A stretch of 64,000 nt of DNA from Syngnathus acus (lineage: Eukaryota > Chordata > Actinopteri > Syngnathiformes > Syngnathidae): NCBI RefSeq assembly GCF_901709675.1, contig NC_051094.1, forward strand, positions 4,801,001-4,865,000, written 5' to 3'. The notes below the pieces were generated by a model that was not told where the DNA came from, did not search any database, and was given only the letters and a program-made list of their open reading frames with translations. Of this stretch, positions 51,300 to 63,930 are shown one piece after another. The stretch's first letter is position 1. Every line of letters starts with the position of its first letter. A program made the translations under genes and the position numbers.

Positions 51300-54200
51300 A
51301 AAAACTGACCCTCAATGACACAAGTACTCTGTACTTAAAGGAAAAGTTCAGATACAAATCCTCTTTCTCTGTTGAAATGAATGGGAATGCCATTAATCCG
51401 TTCTAGCCTCACCAAATAATCAACAAAAACATTTGGAGTGTATTTTTTTTTTAATCAGAAAAAAAATCACTCTATGATATTGTACTTTATGAAGACATAC
51501 AGTGATGACATAATGATGTAGAATTAAAAAAAGATTAACCGATTTTTTAACACTTTCTTATTCACTTCCATGGACATTGTGCTGCTGCCTGGGTTGGCCA
51601 CCGGGGACACTATGACGGATGGGCATCTGTGCACAGACGATAAAGAATATATGACTGTGAGTACTATTTTACATTGAATGTCTGAATTTGTCACGGCACT
51701 GTTCGTCTTCAATCTTTTTTAGCGTTTGCATTATTCTAACAGTCAGTAAAATGTATATTTTTTTAAATATTTTGTAGTTTTACTAAAAATGTCCAACTTC
51801 TAATAAATCTGATAGAAAGTACAGATGTCAGTTGTCAAAACGTAGAGAGTAAAGGTAAAAGTATCGATACTCAAGTCAAGTACACTGGTCGCATATTTGT
51901 ACTCAACAACGGGTTTGCACGACGGGGATGTGAGAAGCGGGCCCTGGCGCTCGGAACAAAGGTGCCAAAGAATGAGGAGAAAGCAAAGACCCCTGAGAAA
52001 TGAAAGGGCGTTCCCGGCCTGAAGTGCAAAGCAGGTTTTGCGTGCACAAAACGCTCACACGCAGCCATGTTGACTCTTTGCTGTTCAGGCCATATTGACT
52101 TTCATTTCCTGTAAGATATCCGTCACCACAAAGCAGACAGGATTTACCTAGCCCAAAAATTGACCATACTGGCTTTATCAATAACGGGAAACAAAATTCA
52201 ACAATTGGCTTGTTGTATTTCATTATTTCATGCAATTACATTAACTTTAGTATGATATAATGTTATGGTATCACTGATGAGTTCATATTATTTAACACTA
52301 CCATATTCAACTAACCACATAAAAATGTTAACATTACCTTTTTAATTAAATGTATTCTTTTATTTATATTTAAAATTAAAAATGTTGTAAAAACGTTTCA
52401 CGCAATAGTGCATAATAAATCATTTATATTGAGTCATTTTTATTTTATATCGTATATGTTTTTAATAGAATCATCCAATTTAAATCTAAGTTGCTTGTTG
52501 CAATGACATCAACTTTAATGTAACTTAATATTGTCTGTCTTTAGCTCTTGTGTTTTTATCTCTTTTCAAATACTACAATATACATATAAAATAAAAGTGC
52601 ATGTACAACAACATGTACAATATATTTTAAACTTGGCGTGAGAGTACAGTATAGGTTAATAAAAAAAAAGTGTGTGATACCCGTTTTGAGTCTCCAGGGA
52701 AGATCGTATAACCGTGACTGACTGACCTGATTCAGTGACTCACCTACAGTAACTTCCATTATTTACTCAATCGCATCCACACACATTTGTTCTATTATTA
52801 ACTTGCATTAGTCAGAGCAACTCAATAACCCAACACCAAATTAAGTCTTGTGTCTATATTTCTGCGCTAAAAAATTAAATGCCTTACCCCTATTGGCTGC
52901 CTGCCCCTCTCTGCAGTTAAACTGACTAAGAAAAAAAAAAAAAACATAAAACATCGCAGCACCTTACTGAGACACTTAACAATAGTAGAATCACAATTAT
53001 TCTTCATTTGTGTCTGCAAAATTGAATTATACTGCCCTCTGGTGGCAGAGACGATCACACCAGATGGAATTTGATTGCAGTGTTTAATTATGATACACCA
53101 AATGTTAAATTATTTCTATTGTCTCTACAGCTTATCTCAAGAAAAGGCATCAGCCAATTGACGACTAGAATAGAATAAAATATTTGTTTTTCAAGGCGCT
53201 TCTATGTCCATACACATATGATCTAAAGAACGGAACAACTGGATTTGTCAAGTAATTATGATAGTGATCACCTTAAACCAAAAAATAAAACAGATCCACT
53301 AGAAATACTTAAGGTAAAAAAAAAAACTCAGCAGCACATGAGCACATCTCAGTATTTGTTGTATAATAAATGTGATTAGTGTGCAATCAGGACCGTATTC
53401 ATCAGCGCTGGGTTGCGCATGGTGGCGAACTTGCAGGGAAGATCCTGAGGAACCATCAAAAGCACCCCAAACGCTGGTTTTCCACGTTGCATGCTTTGAC
53501 GCTGATTTGTTTTGTGCAGTGTAGTGCTGGCAGGTGGTCCAAAATTGCCTGGAGTGGATCAGACAAAATGGCCGCCTTTTGTGTTGATGTTAGCGTGGCG
53601 CTAATTACGACTCATTACAGCACAAAGTTTCAAACAATGACGTCAGTCTGATTATTTTGCTGGAATTGCAAAAAAAGATGAGCTAGCAACACCACTGACA
53701 TTTTTAACTTGTCAATGTAACAATATAATAATATTGTACTTTATCATAATTGAACCAATCATAAGTATTTATATATAAATTTCCACGGCATCATCATCTT
53801 ATTAGCTATCAGTCGCTGTGACAAGTGAAGATCCTTTACGTTGAGAGCGCCAACAAATTGTCAAATCAATGGCCATTAGACGCACGTATCGATCACCCAC
53901 AATTGCTGGTGGTAATGGGAATGTTTAAGAAAGTCACTTTTCACGTCAACACCATACTTTTAAAGACAACCTCGTCTTTATTCAATATCGATCCATGTAC
54001 AAGCAGCTGTTGAGTTAACGCCGAGTGCTACTTTGACTCCGTTTTGTCACAAGGACAAAACGACAGAAGAATTGCTGATGCGCTCATCAACAATACAAAA
54101 CGGAAAAACTGCGCGGTCGGTTCAATATCTTTCTCTAAACACTGTTTTTTCTCAAAAAATATTCACAAATAACTGCTTTTTTACGCGCCTGGCATTCTTG

Positions 54201-54579
54201 ACATTTTACAATCTGGTTTTAAGTCATCCCAGAGTTTCAAATGAAGTGTTTTTAGTTCTTGACACCGGGGACTACGCTATTCTTATTCTGTATTGCCCCT
54301 TTTGATACCTTCACCTCTCGCGGCCGTTGTGGCACTTGCTCTTCATACCTTTGACCGTACGTTATCATGACAAGTAGAAGCAGGATGTCAGCGACTGACA
54401 GGCATTTGTGGTAGAGCAAGACCAGCATGGCTCAAGTGTCCTGGTCTAGCTGCAAATGCCGTGAAGGGATGGCCTGCAGCGAGAAGATGACACAAATGGT
54501 TGATGATTTAGTTGCTTGGGTGCTTTATGTGGATAGATAGATGAGTCAGGTAGCTAAGTAGATTAGTTGGTACAGGATG
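51300..54579. other. krt-lhx6 intergenic region
   Basis: No coding exon seen. Contains copy 4 of the dispersed repeat (51372-51675), AT-rich sequence from 52200 to 52660, and short A-runs at 52931 and 53317. The right-hand end probably holds the lhx6 3' UTR. Confidence 0.5.
51372..51675 (+). repeat. Dispersed repeat family, copy 4 (longest)
   Basis: Begins ttgaaatgaatgggaatgcc, then attaatccgttctag. It continues through a T run, atcactctatgatattgtac and a middle segment, and reaches gataaagaatatatgactgt at about 51640-51660. The order of blocks matches the copy at 1773-1990, with extra sequence before the final block. Confidence 0.6.
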
Positions 54580-56446
54580 TTAGCCCAATGGGTAGGTAAA
54601 GGTTGTTGAATCAAATGTCTTACTGTCTGGGTATCCGTGCCGGCCCAGTAGTTGTCTGTCCAAACTGGTGAAAGAGGAAAACTGGCTGTGGTCTTCATGC
54701 TGAGAGATGGAAGAGGAGGAGGAGGAGGAGGAGGAAGACACTTTGGCCAGTGAGAAACTCTGATAAGGGAATCCACTAGCAGCAGGAGGAGGAGGTAGCT
54801 TTTTGTGGCGAGCACGGCAATTCTGGAACCAAACCTGCAACAAATCAAAAGTCCATTTCATTTGAGTTTTTTTTTTTTTCTGTAGGTATCAAACAATTCG
54901 TACCTGTATGACCCGTCGACTCAGTCCCGTCGTTTCCGCCAGTTTCTGCAGTGTCACAGCATCAGGGTTGTTGTCCTGGGCAAACTGGCTCTGCATCACC
55001 TGCACCACAAAGACCAACGGCCAAGATCTATTCTCAACTTTATTGCATGAGAGTTTATTTGTCAAGTTTATGTTCTACGGTCAAGTTTAAGGTCTACTCT
55101 GGTCAAGTTTATAGCTCCACCTACCTGCAGCTGCTCTGCCGTGAAAGACGTCCGCGCCCTCTTAGTAGGTTTGGGTTGGCCGTCCTGGTCGGAGGGCAGA
55201 GCCCCCTCCAGGGTCAGACCGCTTCCTTCAGGAGGAGCACAAGTGTGTTGACTGCTACGTTAGCTTCTCATGCTAGCCGCTATACGCTTAGAACGTGTGG
55301 ATTACCGTACCGTTTTGTGCGGCCCTGCGTAGGTTGTCCAGTACGGCATCATAGTGGGCGCGACAGAGCACCCTGCCCTCCACCAGGCCAAATTCCTCGC
55401 CTGTGGACAACTGGCGTTTGCAGGAGAAGCAGGCGAAACATGCCAGGTGGTAAACGCTGCCCCGCGCACGCCGTACCCAGTCACTGGCGTACACCTGACG
55501 GCCACACTGGGTGCACTGGGTTCCAAACCTGCTACACAACATGGCAAGATTGTTAAATCAACACTGTGGTGCCTTGAGCTAGAAATGCCCCAATTGAAGA
55601 GTTTTTATAATTACAACCCGTGGCTTGGTTGATTGCTTTGTGACAAGCAGCGGCACAGTCGCCTATGCATTTTAAGACTCGCACAAATCCAAAAATGAGA
55701 ACACTCGCAAGGAGCTGCTGTAGGTCACAACTCACACCCAAACACTCACACGCAAATTGAATTTGGCTCCTCGTGTCCCTCCCTACTCTCTACACTGTAG
55801 ATAGCAGTTTATTTCTCAGCATTCTTTTTTTTATTCATTTATTATGTTTGTACTGTATTATATATGGTTGTTTATATTTTTAATGTAGCATGTTATTTTT
55901 GTTTCCAACTTATCGTACAAAATTCGCTTACAAATAAATGGCTTACAAAGGTATCGAAAAAGACACGTACGTCAAAAACTCTCTGTAACTTTTACTATTG
56001 ATGATTCTTCCATGACACATTCTATACTTGTATCCACTGAATTCCTCACCATATCACTTTCACACACATTTTGCACACAAATTGCATCTTGTCGTTTCCT
56101 TTTGTCCTACCTGAAGTAGTCTAGCTTGCAGTAAACTTGTTTGTTCTTAATGTAGCAGCTGCTTTGCTGGCGCAATGAAGTCCTGCAGACGGAGCACTCC
56201 AAGCAGCCCAAATGCCAGTGATGTTCGTTCACCTTCAACACAAACACACAAATGATGTACAACCACGGGCAAAAAGAATAAAAGATGGCGTGTTTGTACC
56301 TTAAGCAGGTATCGGTCGTGGATGTCCGCGCCGCAGCTGGCGCATAGCTGCGGCCGCTGCTCGGGCTTCGCCAGAGGAGAGCAGCGACAGGCGACCCGCG
56401 GAGGACTGCGCACTCCAGCCTCCTGTTTCACCTCCAGCTTGGACTG
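54580..56446 (-). CDS. lhx6: LIM homeobox protein LHX6 (5' end not found)
   Basis: LIM-homeodomain transcription factor; in vertebrates LHX6 specifies cortical interneurons and acts in jaw and tooth mesenchyme. Exons on the minus strand: 56299-56446, about 56110-56232, 55311-55528, 55136-55225, 54904-54999 and 54580-54834. LIM domain 1 spans the first two ([35 protein letters not shown]). LIM domain 2 is in the third ([40 protein letters not shown]). The linker [19 protein letters not shown] and the homeodomain ([32 protein letters not shown]) follow, with the usual intron before VWFQN. These match LHX6 better than LHX8. After the homeodomain the tail differs from mammals and includes ten serines encoded by an AGG/TCC-type repeat. 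The first listed exon starts at an acceptor (gctgcag), so the start codon lies in an exon I could not identify. Confidence 0.88.
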
Positions 56447-58003
56447 CAGCGGAGGTGTCCGTGTTTTGCAGGTGAACAGTTCATTTTATCTATACTTTAA
56501 ACGTATTTTATCTTAAAAACATGAATGTAAAATTTATTTTTATAGTATACTTATGATGTATTTTGCCATTATACCATATATTAGAACATGTAAAAATCAA
56601 GTATTTTAACAAAACTATCTAAAAGATTTATTCAATGAATTCAATTTGTTATAGATTGATAGATAGATTGATATGAAATGTACAATATTTGCTTAAATTT
56701 GTAGTTGATAAAATGTAGACATCAGTAATTTTCACAATGTATAAAAATAAAGGTTATAGTAAAAACATACCATATATTGCTAAATGTATTTTATAAACAT
56801 TATTATTGGTATAAAAACACAATCAATTACAGTTTAAACAACAATATACTAATAATTTATAAATTGCATGTACAATATGTCTAAAATTTATTTAAAGATC
56901 GTTTAAAAACATGACATATATATAGTATAAATTACTTAATGAATATTCTACTACAAAATAAATCAGTAAAAATAGTTCTTGCCTAAATAATATCAATAGT
57001 TATATCAATACAATGAAGGGATTTTAAAAGGGCACCATAGCACCAGATAGAAAATATAACAACCAAAAACAACTTTTGGCTTTTGCTAAATACATTTAAG
57101 CATGTTCTTCAATGAACAAAATTTTTGTAGGCTTCACATTTAACCTTGACACAAAACTTCACAAGGATTCTCTATTGCTCTAAAGATGAATTCTGTCATG
57201 GCTTTGAATTATTATGCATATACAAAAAGCAAAGGAACTCACCATGTTTTGTCTCTCAGAAGCGGCCCACTTCCAAGTAATAATGCACCGACTGCACAGC
57301 TCACTTTGTACATTATATTTCCACCTCCTCCTAAAACTGTAAAAAAAAAAAAAATGTCACCGGTAAATTTAAACCCTGCAGAGGACAATTTGACGCAATT
57401 AGACGCAAAAATATGATCGATTAAAAGAGAAAAATACGTGTGCAATTAGTGATGGATTGAAAGGAGAGTGTCAATTTCATGTGCCAATCAAGGCAGGTGG
57501 GGGGTCGGGGTTGCTACATGTTAATAGCTCATTTCATCAATGAACGCACACTTAAATGTGCAAAAGCGAAGAGGATGCAAATGCAGATTGGGCCATTGAC
57601 GGCAGACAATTGTGGCGTATGAAAAGAGCCTGATTGTCACACTTTTTTTTTTATGGTGTGTCATTAAAGCTGCATTCACGCACAACTTCTGCTACGTCAA
57701 CAGGGAAGGCAGCCAAAGAGGTGAGAGGTTCTCCCTTTAAAAAAACAAGTGGAGCGGGAAAAATATATCAATATTTCAATTAAACTCATGAGACAAGCAG
57801 CAGTAGGATGGAGGAGAAGGAGACGTGGTGATGGAACAAACCACAAAGTGAAGAAAAGCATAATAAGGAAATAGGAAAGTTAAGAAGTAGGAGGGGGCGG
57901 GGTTAGGATTCTTTTAGGAAGTAGTGTTGTCTCCCTCCCGACCCACTCCCATTCCAACAATAAAGCATCAATCCTGGTTTAATATCTTTCCTGCAAAACA
58001 AAA
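56447..58003. promoter_or_regulatory. lhx6-ptgs1 divergent intergenic region
   Basis: Between the first recognised lhx6 exon and the ptgs1 start. Very AT-rich from 56500 to 57150. It should contain the lhx6 5' exon or exons and both promoters, but I could not identify them. Confidence 0.4.
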
Positions 58004-61000
58004 ATGTCAACCTATTTAGAGTCAAGCAAGCTGTCCATATGGCTGTTGATTATCTTGGTGCTGCTGGAGTGCTCAAACGGTGCTGGTAAGACTTAGACTT
58101 AGACTTAGACAGAACTTTATTGTCATTTTGTCAACACTAGGTGTGTACAAAAACGAAATTTCGTTGCATACGGCTTTCAGCAATGTAGAGGTATTTCGGC
58201 TGGTTAAAAAAAAAAGTGACATTCTATATAAAAAATATGGAATAAGATAATTATAAAGTACAAAGTGCAGCAGTGATAAAGTATGTGAACAGTGCAGGAG
58301 ACAAAAGCAGTATTTACAAGTGTGCAAGACTTGAACAAAATGAAATTATTTAATAATGCTTATAATTATTATTTTCTTATTTATATCTGTAGTTTAGTGT
58401 TTGTTTTATTGTTTCTAACTTTGTTTTAAGTTTCATTGTTTATGTTTTTAAAGGAATTTTATTTACGTACAGCATTTTGTTTTATTAGTGTGTTTTTTTT
58501 AAAAAAGCTCTAAAAATATTTGAATTAAGTTTAGGATGTTTTATAAGAGAACTCTATTTCCTGTATAATGTAAATATTTTAAAAAAATCATTTTGCAAAT
58601 AATTTATTTCCCCGTTTCAATTTGAATTTTGTTAATTTAATTACAGTGCAATTATTTTTATAAATACTAGTAGTATTTTACTTATTGTAATACTTCTTAA
58701 TTCTAGTATTTCTGCTGTAACTACTCTATAAGCCTTCAGTCCAAATTAAATGAACTAAGTTGGTAAAGCAAAAACAAATATTCAAGCAAATTTGAAGGAA
58801 AAAACATGATTAACTTTATTTATGCTATGTCTCAATGCACCAATCACTTGAGTGCGTTCATTAGCACGCCTTCTCCTTGCAGGCAGGCGCTCATGTGTTT
58901 ATCTTTAGCTGGTTGTTCAACGCCAACAGGAAGACATACAGCCGCAGCGTGTCATTATCTGTCAGAAACTTCAAGAAGTCAAAACTGGAAGCTGGTTGGA
59001 GACATGATCAGAAAGTTGCAGACTTCCTGCGCTTACATCAAGCCGCATCCATTAGCTTAGCACGATATGATAGCCAGTCGGGGGAAATAATAAAACATGA
59101 ATACTTTGTTTCTGTACTTAAATTTATTTATTATTTTTTTGCAGTCAATCCTTGTTGTTACTACCCTTGTCACAACTCAGGAGTTTGTGTACGATTTGGC
59201 ACGGAGAGCTATGAGTGCGACTGCACCCGGACGGGCTTCTACGGGAAAAACTGTACCCATCGTGAGTCCAATTGAAATATTATCGCAGAATAACTCAAGA
59301 ATGAGACAGCTGGCTGAAACACGAAGGCAGACGATGCTAAAACACTAAAGAGCAGCTTTTTGATTGCGACACAAAAAAGGAAATACAGGAGCTGATTGGT
59401 TAACCCAGAAGAAGAAGGCTCGGTAGGCCAAGAGCTGGCAGAAACGACGGACGGAAATTGATTGACGCAACATTTACTTGGAAGGAAAAAAACAATTTTG
59501 TGTTTGTTTTCCTCTTGCCGTCCAGCGGAGTTCCAGACCTGGTTGGGGTTGATGCTCAAACCTAGCCCAGAGTTGACCCACTACCTCCTGACACATTTCC
59601 AGTGGCTCTGGGACTTGGTGAACAACTCGTTCCTTCGGGACACCTTCATGAGAGTCATGCTGACTGGTGAGCCACAACGCAACCGGACTTGTTGGTGGTT
59701 TTGTGTCTATGGTGTGCCTTGTCCTCCCAAAGTGCGCAGTGAGCTGATTCCCAGCCCCCCGACTTACAACACCAAGTATGGCTACCTCAGCTGGGAGTCC
59801 TATCAAAACACCTCCTATTACACCCGCATCCTGCCTCCGATCCCAGACGACTGTCCTCTACCCATGGGAACCAAGGGTAAGACTTGCAATTCTTCGGATA
59901 ACCCAAAACATTGAGATCTTTTTTCATCGGCCACAGGCAAGCCCGATCTGCCCGATCCAAAAGCGTTGGCTGAGCGTTTTTTCAGACGGCAGATATTTCG
60001 GGCGGATCCGGCGGGAACCAACATGATGTTTGCTTTCATGGCTCAGCATTTCACCCACCAGTTCTTCCGCACGGACCGGAATGTACGGGGAGGCTTCACC
60101 AAAGGTCTGGGGCATGGGGTGAGTTGTCAGAGCATACTTTGAATCAAAGACAACAAGATTAAATTCAAGAAGTCACTTTAGCGTCAACTCGGCATTTGTA
60201 GAGGGGAAAGTCACAATTTGATTTGTTTGCTTGCAGGTGGATGCAAGCAACATCTACGGCAACACGCTCACGCGGCAGTTGCAACTCCGTCTTCATAAAG
60301 ACGGAAAGCTGAAATATCAGGTAAAAAAAATTTTTTTTGCCAAAATTTGCTATTAGCAGTTGGCTTAGCATCAACACCTGACCGGTGCAGCTTTTTGCTT
60401 TTTATAATTGGCAACACAATTAAAAGGGACCAATAGTTGATTTTTGGGAACTGCTCTATTACACAAACGATGTCATATTTGATATTATGATTGAAAATAC
60501 GTGGTGTTTCACAGTTTTTGGGCTTTTTTTATGCAAAGCTATGACTAGCTGCCACAGGTTGCTGCGATTAAGGTGATCATCCCTAAACGGCAAGTTATAT
60601 GGTAGGTTCATATGTTGGTCCCACAAAAGTTGTTTTCTTTTATTTGGTGTGTCCCCAGCTAGTGAACGGTGAGGTGTACCCTCCAAGCGTGTCCGAGGCC
60701 CCCGTTCACATGGTGTACCCGACTGGCTTCCCCCCCGAGCAGAGACTGGCCGTCGGTCATGAGCTGTTTGGAATGCTGCCTGGCCTGACCTTGTACGCCA
60801 CCTTGTGGTTGAGGGAGCACAACCGAGTGTGTGATGTCCTCAAGTCAGAGCATCCCAGCTGGGATGACGAGCAGCTCTTCCAGACCGCCAGGCTCATTGT
60901 CATCGGTAACGTGGTACTTACTGGAACTAGATGGGAGTGTGGTTTTTTTTTGGGGGGGGGCGTAATCCATTTTTTCTCCTCATCTCTGCAGGTGAGATCA

Positions 61001-62007
61001 TCAAGATTATCACAGAAGAGTACGTGCAACACCTGAGCGGCTACCTGTTCAAATTCAAGTTCGATCCCTCGTTGCTCTTCGGCCAGCGCTTCCAATACAG
61101 CAACCGTATCGCCCTGGAGTTCTGCCACCTGTACCACTGGCACCCGCTGATGCCGGACAGCTTCCATGTGGACGGCGATGACATTCCGCACTCGCGTTTC
61201 TCCTTCAACACCTCGCTGCTTTTGCATTACGGCGTGGAGAAGCTTGTGGAGGCCTTTTCGCGGCAACCGGCGGGACAGGTAGGAGAGGATCAAGTGATGA
61301 AAGCTTACCTGGTGCTGGCCAACTTTCATAACATCACGTGGTAATTCTTCTTTCAGGTATGCGGAGGTCGAAACTCTCACGAAGTGGTGCTCGGAGTGTC
61401 CGAAATGGTTATCCGAGAATCCAGAGAGACACGTATGCAGCCCTTCAATGAATACAGGAAGAAGTTCAATTTGAGGCCTTACACCTCATTCAGAGAATTT
61501 ACAGGTACGCAGAAGAGGAAAATGCCAGCTGTTGTTAGCAAATATGCATGGATAATGAGGATCTCACTCACTGCACAATAAGTAGAAGCTTCATCCAAGC
61601 TATTTCTTGTCTTAAGCCAAGCTAAAAAAAAAGAATTCCGATATGTTTTGCTAACTGTAGATGATGAGGACATGGCGGTGGCTTTGTTGGAGTACTATGG
61701 CCACATCGACGCACTGGAATTCTACCCGGGTATTCTCCTGGAGAAGCCGCGTCCTGGCTCCATTTTTGGGGAAAGCATGGTCGAGATGGGCGCCCCTTTC
61801 TCCTTGAAGGGCTTGCTGGGCAACCCCTTGTGCTCACCCGAGTATTGGAAGCCGAGCACCTTCGGAGGGAAGGTCGGCTTCGATTTAGTCAAAGCGTCCA
61901 CGCTGGAGAAATTGGTGTGTCTCAACACCAAGTGGTGTCCCTACGTTAGCTTCCGAGTTCCCCTCCATCAGGAGGAGACCAAGATCAAGAAAGATAAGGA
62001 GCTTTAA
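58004..62007 (+). CDS. ptgs1: Prostaglandin G/H synthase 1 (cyclooxygenase 1)
   Basis: ER-lumen membrane-bound haem enzyme that converts arachidonate to prostaglandin H2. Exons: 58004-58085 (signal peptide, [17 protein letters not shown]), 59144-59261 (EGF domain, [15 protein letters not shown]), 59526-59666, 59733-59876, 59937-60118, 60237-60320, 60659-60905, 60992-61278, 61357-61504 and 61661-62007. All join in frame. Haem and catalytic residues are visible: distal histidine in [10 protein letters not shown], and catalytic tyrosine with proximal histidine in [13 protein letters not shown]. The aspirin-acetylated serine is in [13 protein letters not shown]. The C-terminus is short, without the extra segment of COX-2, and ends KKDKEL in place of the usual S/PTEL retention signal. 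Residues at positions equivalent to 513 and 523 are R and V, as in COX-2. LHX6 and PTGS1 are close in human (9q33), supporting ptgs1. An AATAAA lies near 62241. Confidence 0.95.
58086..58325 (+). repeat. Interspersed repeat in ptgs1 intron 1
   Basis: Begins with three copies of acttag, then aactttattgtcattttgtc and a cgaaatttcgttgcatacgg block. These blocks recur in many fish genomes as the end of an interspersed element. It directly follows the donor of ptgs1 exon 1. Family assigned from memory. Confidence 0.55.
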
Positions 62008-62868
62008 CTCATCTAAGTAGGAGATAAAATCCCTAAGAGATTCAGTAAAATTTAGTTAGTTGCTCTTCCCTACAATTTTTTTTTTTTATTGACAAAATTA
62101 TATTGACAAAAAAAACATTTTCCATTCTAGCAACTACTAGCAATTTTTTATGAAGCATGTCAATCTTAAATAGAGCAACACAACTCAAGTCTGATGTTTA
62201 ATCTTTATTTTTTGTTTTCTCCAAATACAATATGTCCTGGAATAAATTCAAAGCAGAGCAATATTGCATTTCACGTCTTTCCATCATAGCTCCGAATATA
62301 CACTCACTGACCAAAATTAAAGCAACATCGTGTACGTCACATTTTACACTAGCACAGTTGTAGCCCCCCCTTTGGTCTTTTAAAAAAGAATTAACAGTCA
62401 GTCAGCTCTGTATGTGACACTGAAATGAAACAAACAGTGATGCCAAAGTAATATACATCAGAAATTATAAATCAGCATATGGTAACACATACATTGACGA
62501 AAAGAAATCCAATTTTCAGCGTTCTTTCGTAATGCTATAAAAAGCTCTATCCATCCATTTTTTAAAATATCAGTAATCTGATTGGCCATTTAATGACCGC
62601 TTTAATTTTTTTCGGATGGTTTTCCAACCCGGTCGACACTTAAAAGAGAAACACACACACACCAATGTCTTTGGTTTGTGTAATTTGTCATGCCACTCAA
62701 AAAATACATAAGTGGGTACCAGACATTTAACTAATTGCTAACAACAACAACAAAAATCGGGTTGTTTTGTGTCTTATTCATTTGACCCAAGTTTTGGGGA
62801 TTAAATGAATAACCCAAAAAGTTTGAGAACTGCTGCTTTAAGTGTCCTGGCTTTACTGTAGAATGAAA

Positions 62869-63714
62869 TCATTTGCTCTGATGGAGTCTGCCCTTATCGT
62901 TCTCCTGCTTGTTATCCAACGTAGAAGTGGCGGCGCTTGCGCCTGCCCCCACCACAGTGGCGGCCGTTGGGTAAAAATGAACGTCCACCGACACTGTGGC
63001 GTGTCCCACCGAGACGTGGTGCGAGATCATCAAGGGGGCGCCCCCGTGCGACACGCTGAGGCTGTGGTGGAGGGGGGCCGCCAGAGCCTCAGCCCCCCGC
63101 AGGGTGAGTGAGGATCGCAGGCCCGTATCGGGCGGGGAAGGGGTGGGGAAGGATGACGGGGGAGGCAGGGTGTCCTGGCACAGGCTCTGGTTGTCCGCCG
63201 CCATGCTGGGCCACTCCTCTTCAGTCAACTGCAAACTGGGAGCACTGTGGGGACTGCTGGCCTTCTCCTCGCCGTCGGTCTCCTCCTCCTCACCGTGGTC
63301 AATCTACGACAGGGGAGCAAAGTTCATCATAAGGAAGGAACAGTAGAGCGAAAATATTTTTTAATGAGTATGTCACAGTTCTTTGTTTATAATTGTAATA
63401 CCTGGGTGTCCACGACAGGCTCGGGGTAGGTCTCCACAGTGACCGAGCGGGCGGCCTCGCACGTGGGCTCCATCTGGACCGTGACCAGACTGAGGCCTGG
63501 AGGTCTAGCTCTGGTGTCTGACGAGTTGGCATTGTGTTCCATCACCACCAAGCACTCGTCGTCTTCAAAGGCCCTGCTCTCGCCATGCCCAATGTGAGGT
63601 CACGTTTCAATATTTTTCCACGCAGTCAATATTTTTCTACACACCGGTTCTCATACGGTTGTCCCGCAGGGTGTCGCTCCGCGTGACGCATGGGGACTCC
63701 CAGGTTCCTCTGGG
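62869..63714 (-). CDS. Unidentified gene, 3' part (acidic, low-complexity C-terminus)
   Basis: Three minus-strand exons join in one frame with consensus splice sites: 63645-63714 (NLGVPMRHAERHPAGQPYEN), 63402-63573 (AFEDDECLVVMEHNANSSDT, later SVTVETYPEPVVDTQ) and 62869-63303 (DHGEEEETDGEEKASSPHS, later SHHVSVGHATVSVDVHFYP), ending at a TGA. The product is rich in E, S, P and H and looks disordered. I see no known domain and do not recognise the family. Upstream exons lie beyond the window end. It is tail-to-tail with ptgs1. The in-frame joining of three exons makes it a real gene rather than a chance open frame. Confidence 0.65.
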
Positions 63715-63753
63715 CTGTTGAAGAGAACAGGAACGGTATAAATTGACCGGGGG

Positions 63754-63930
63754 AGGTTGCATTTGAAGGAACTCCTAATGCTACAGGTAAGCCTTCACAT
63801 GCTGCCTTCTTGTATATGGGGGCATATTAGTGGAGAAAAGAAGGTCGCACCTGAAGGCCTTTTAGTATGTGTGACTGGGAAGAATATTAGCTGTGGGTAA
63901 ACTAGAAAAAAGGCCGCATTTGAAGGCCTT
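63754..63930 (+). repeat. Short degenerate repeat, period about 69
   Basis: aaggtcgcacctgaaggcct (63841) and aaggccgcatttgaaggcct (63910) are near copies 69 bases apart, with a weaker copy aggttgcatttgaagg at 63754. They lie in an intron of the unidentified gene. Confidence 0.6.

Noticed and set aside
58877-59275. Long plus-strand open frame running into the ptgs1 EGF exon
   Set aside because: Only the part from 59144 matches cyclooxygenase and it has a clear acceptor there; the upstream part is intron read-through.
60757-61380. Minus-strand open frame of 207 codons opposite ptgs1 exons 7 and 8
   Set aside because: Crosses splice sites of the real gene and resembles no known protein.
62290-62340. 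cactcactgaccaaaattaa as a transposon terminal repeat
   Set aside because: No matching inverted copy was found nearby, so there is no support for an element.
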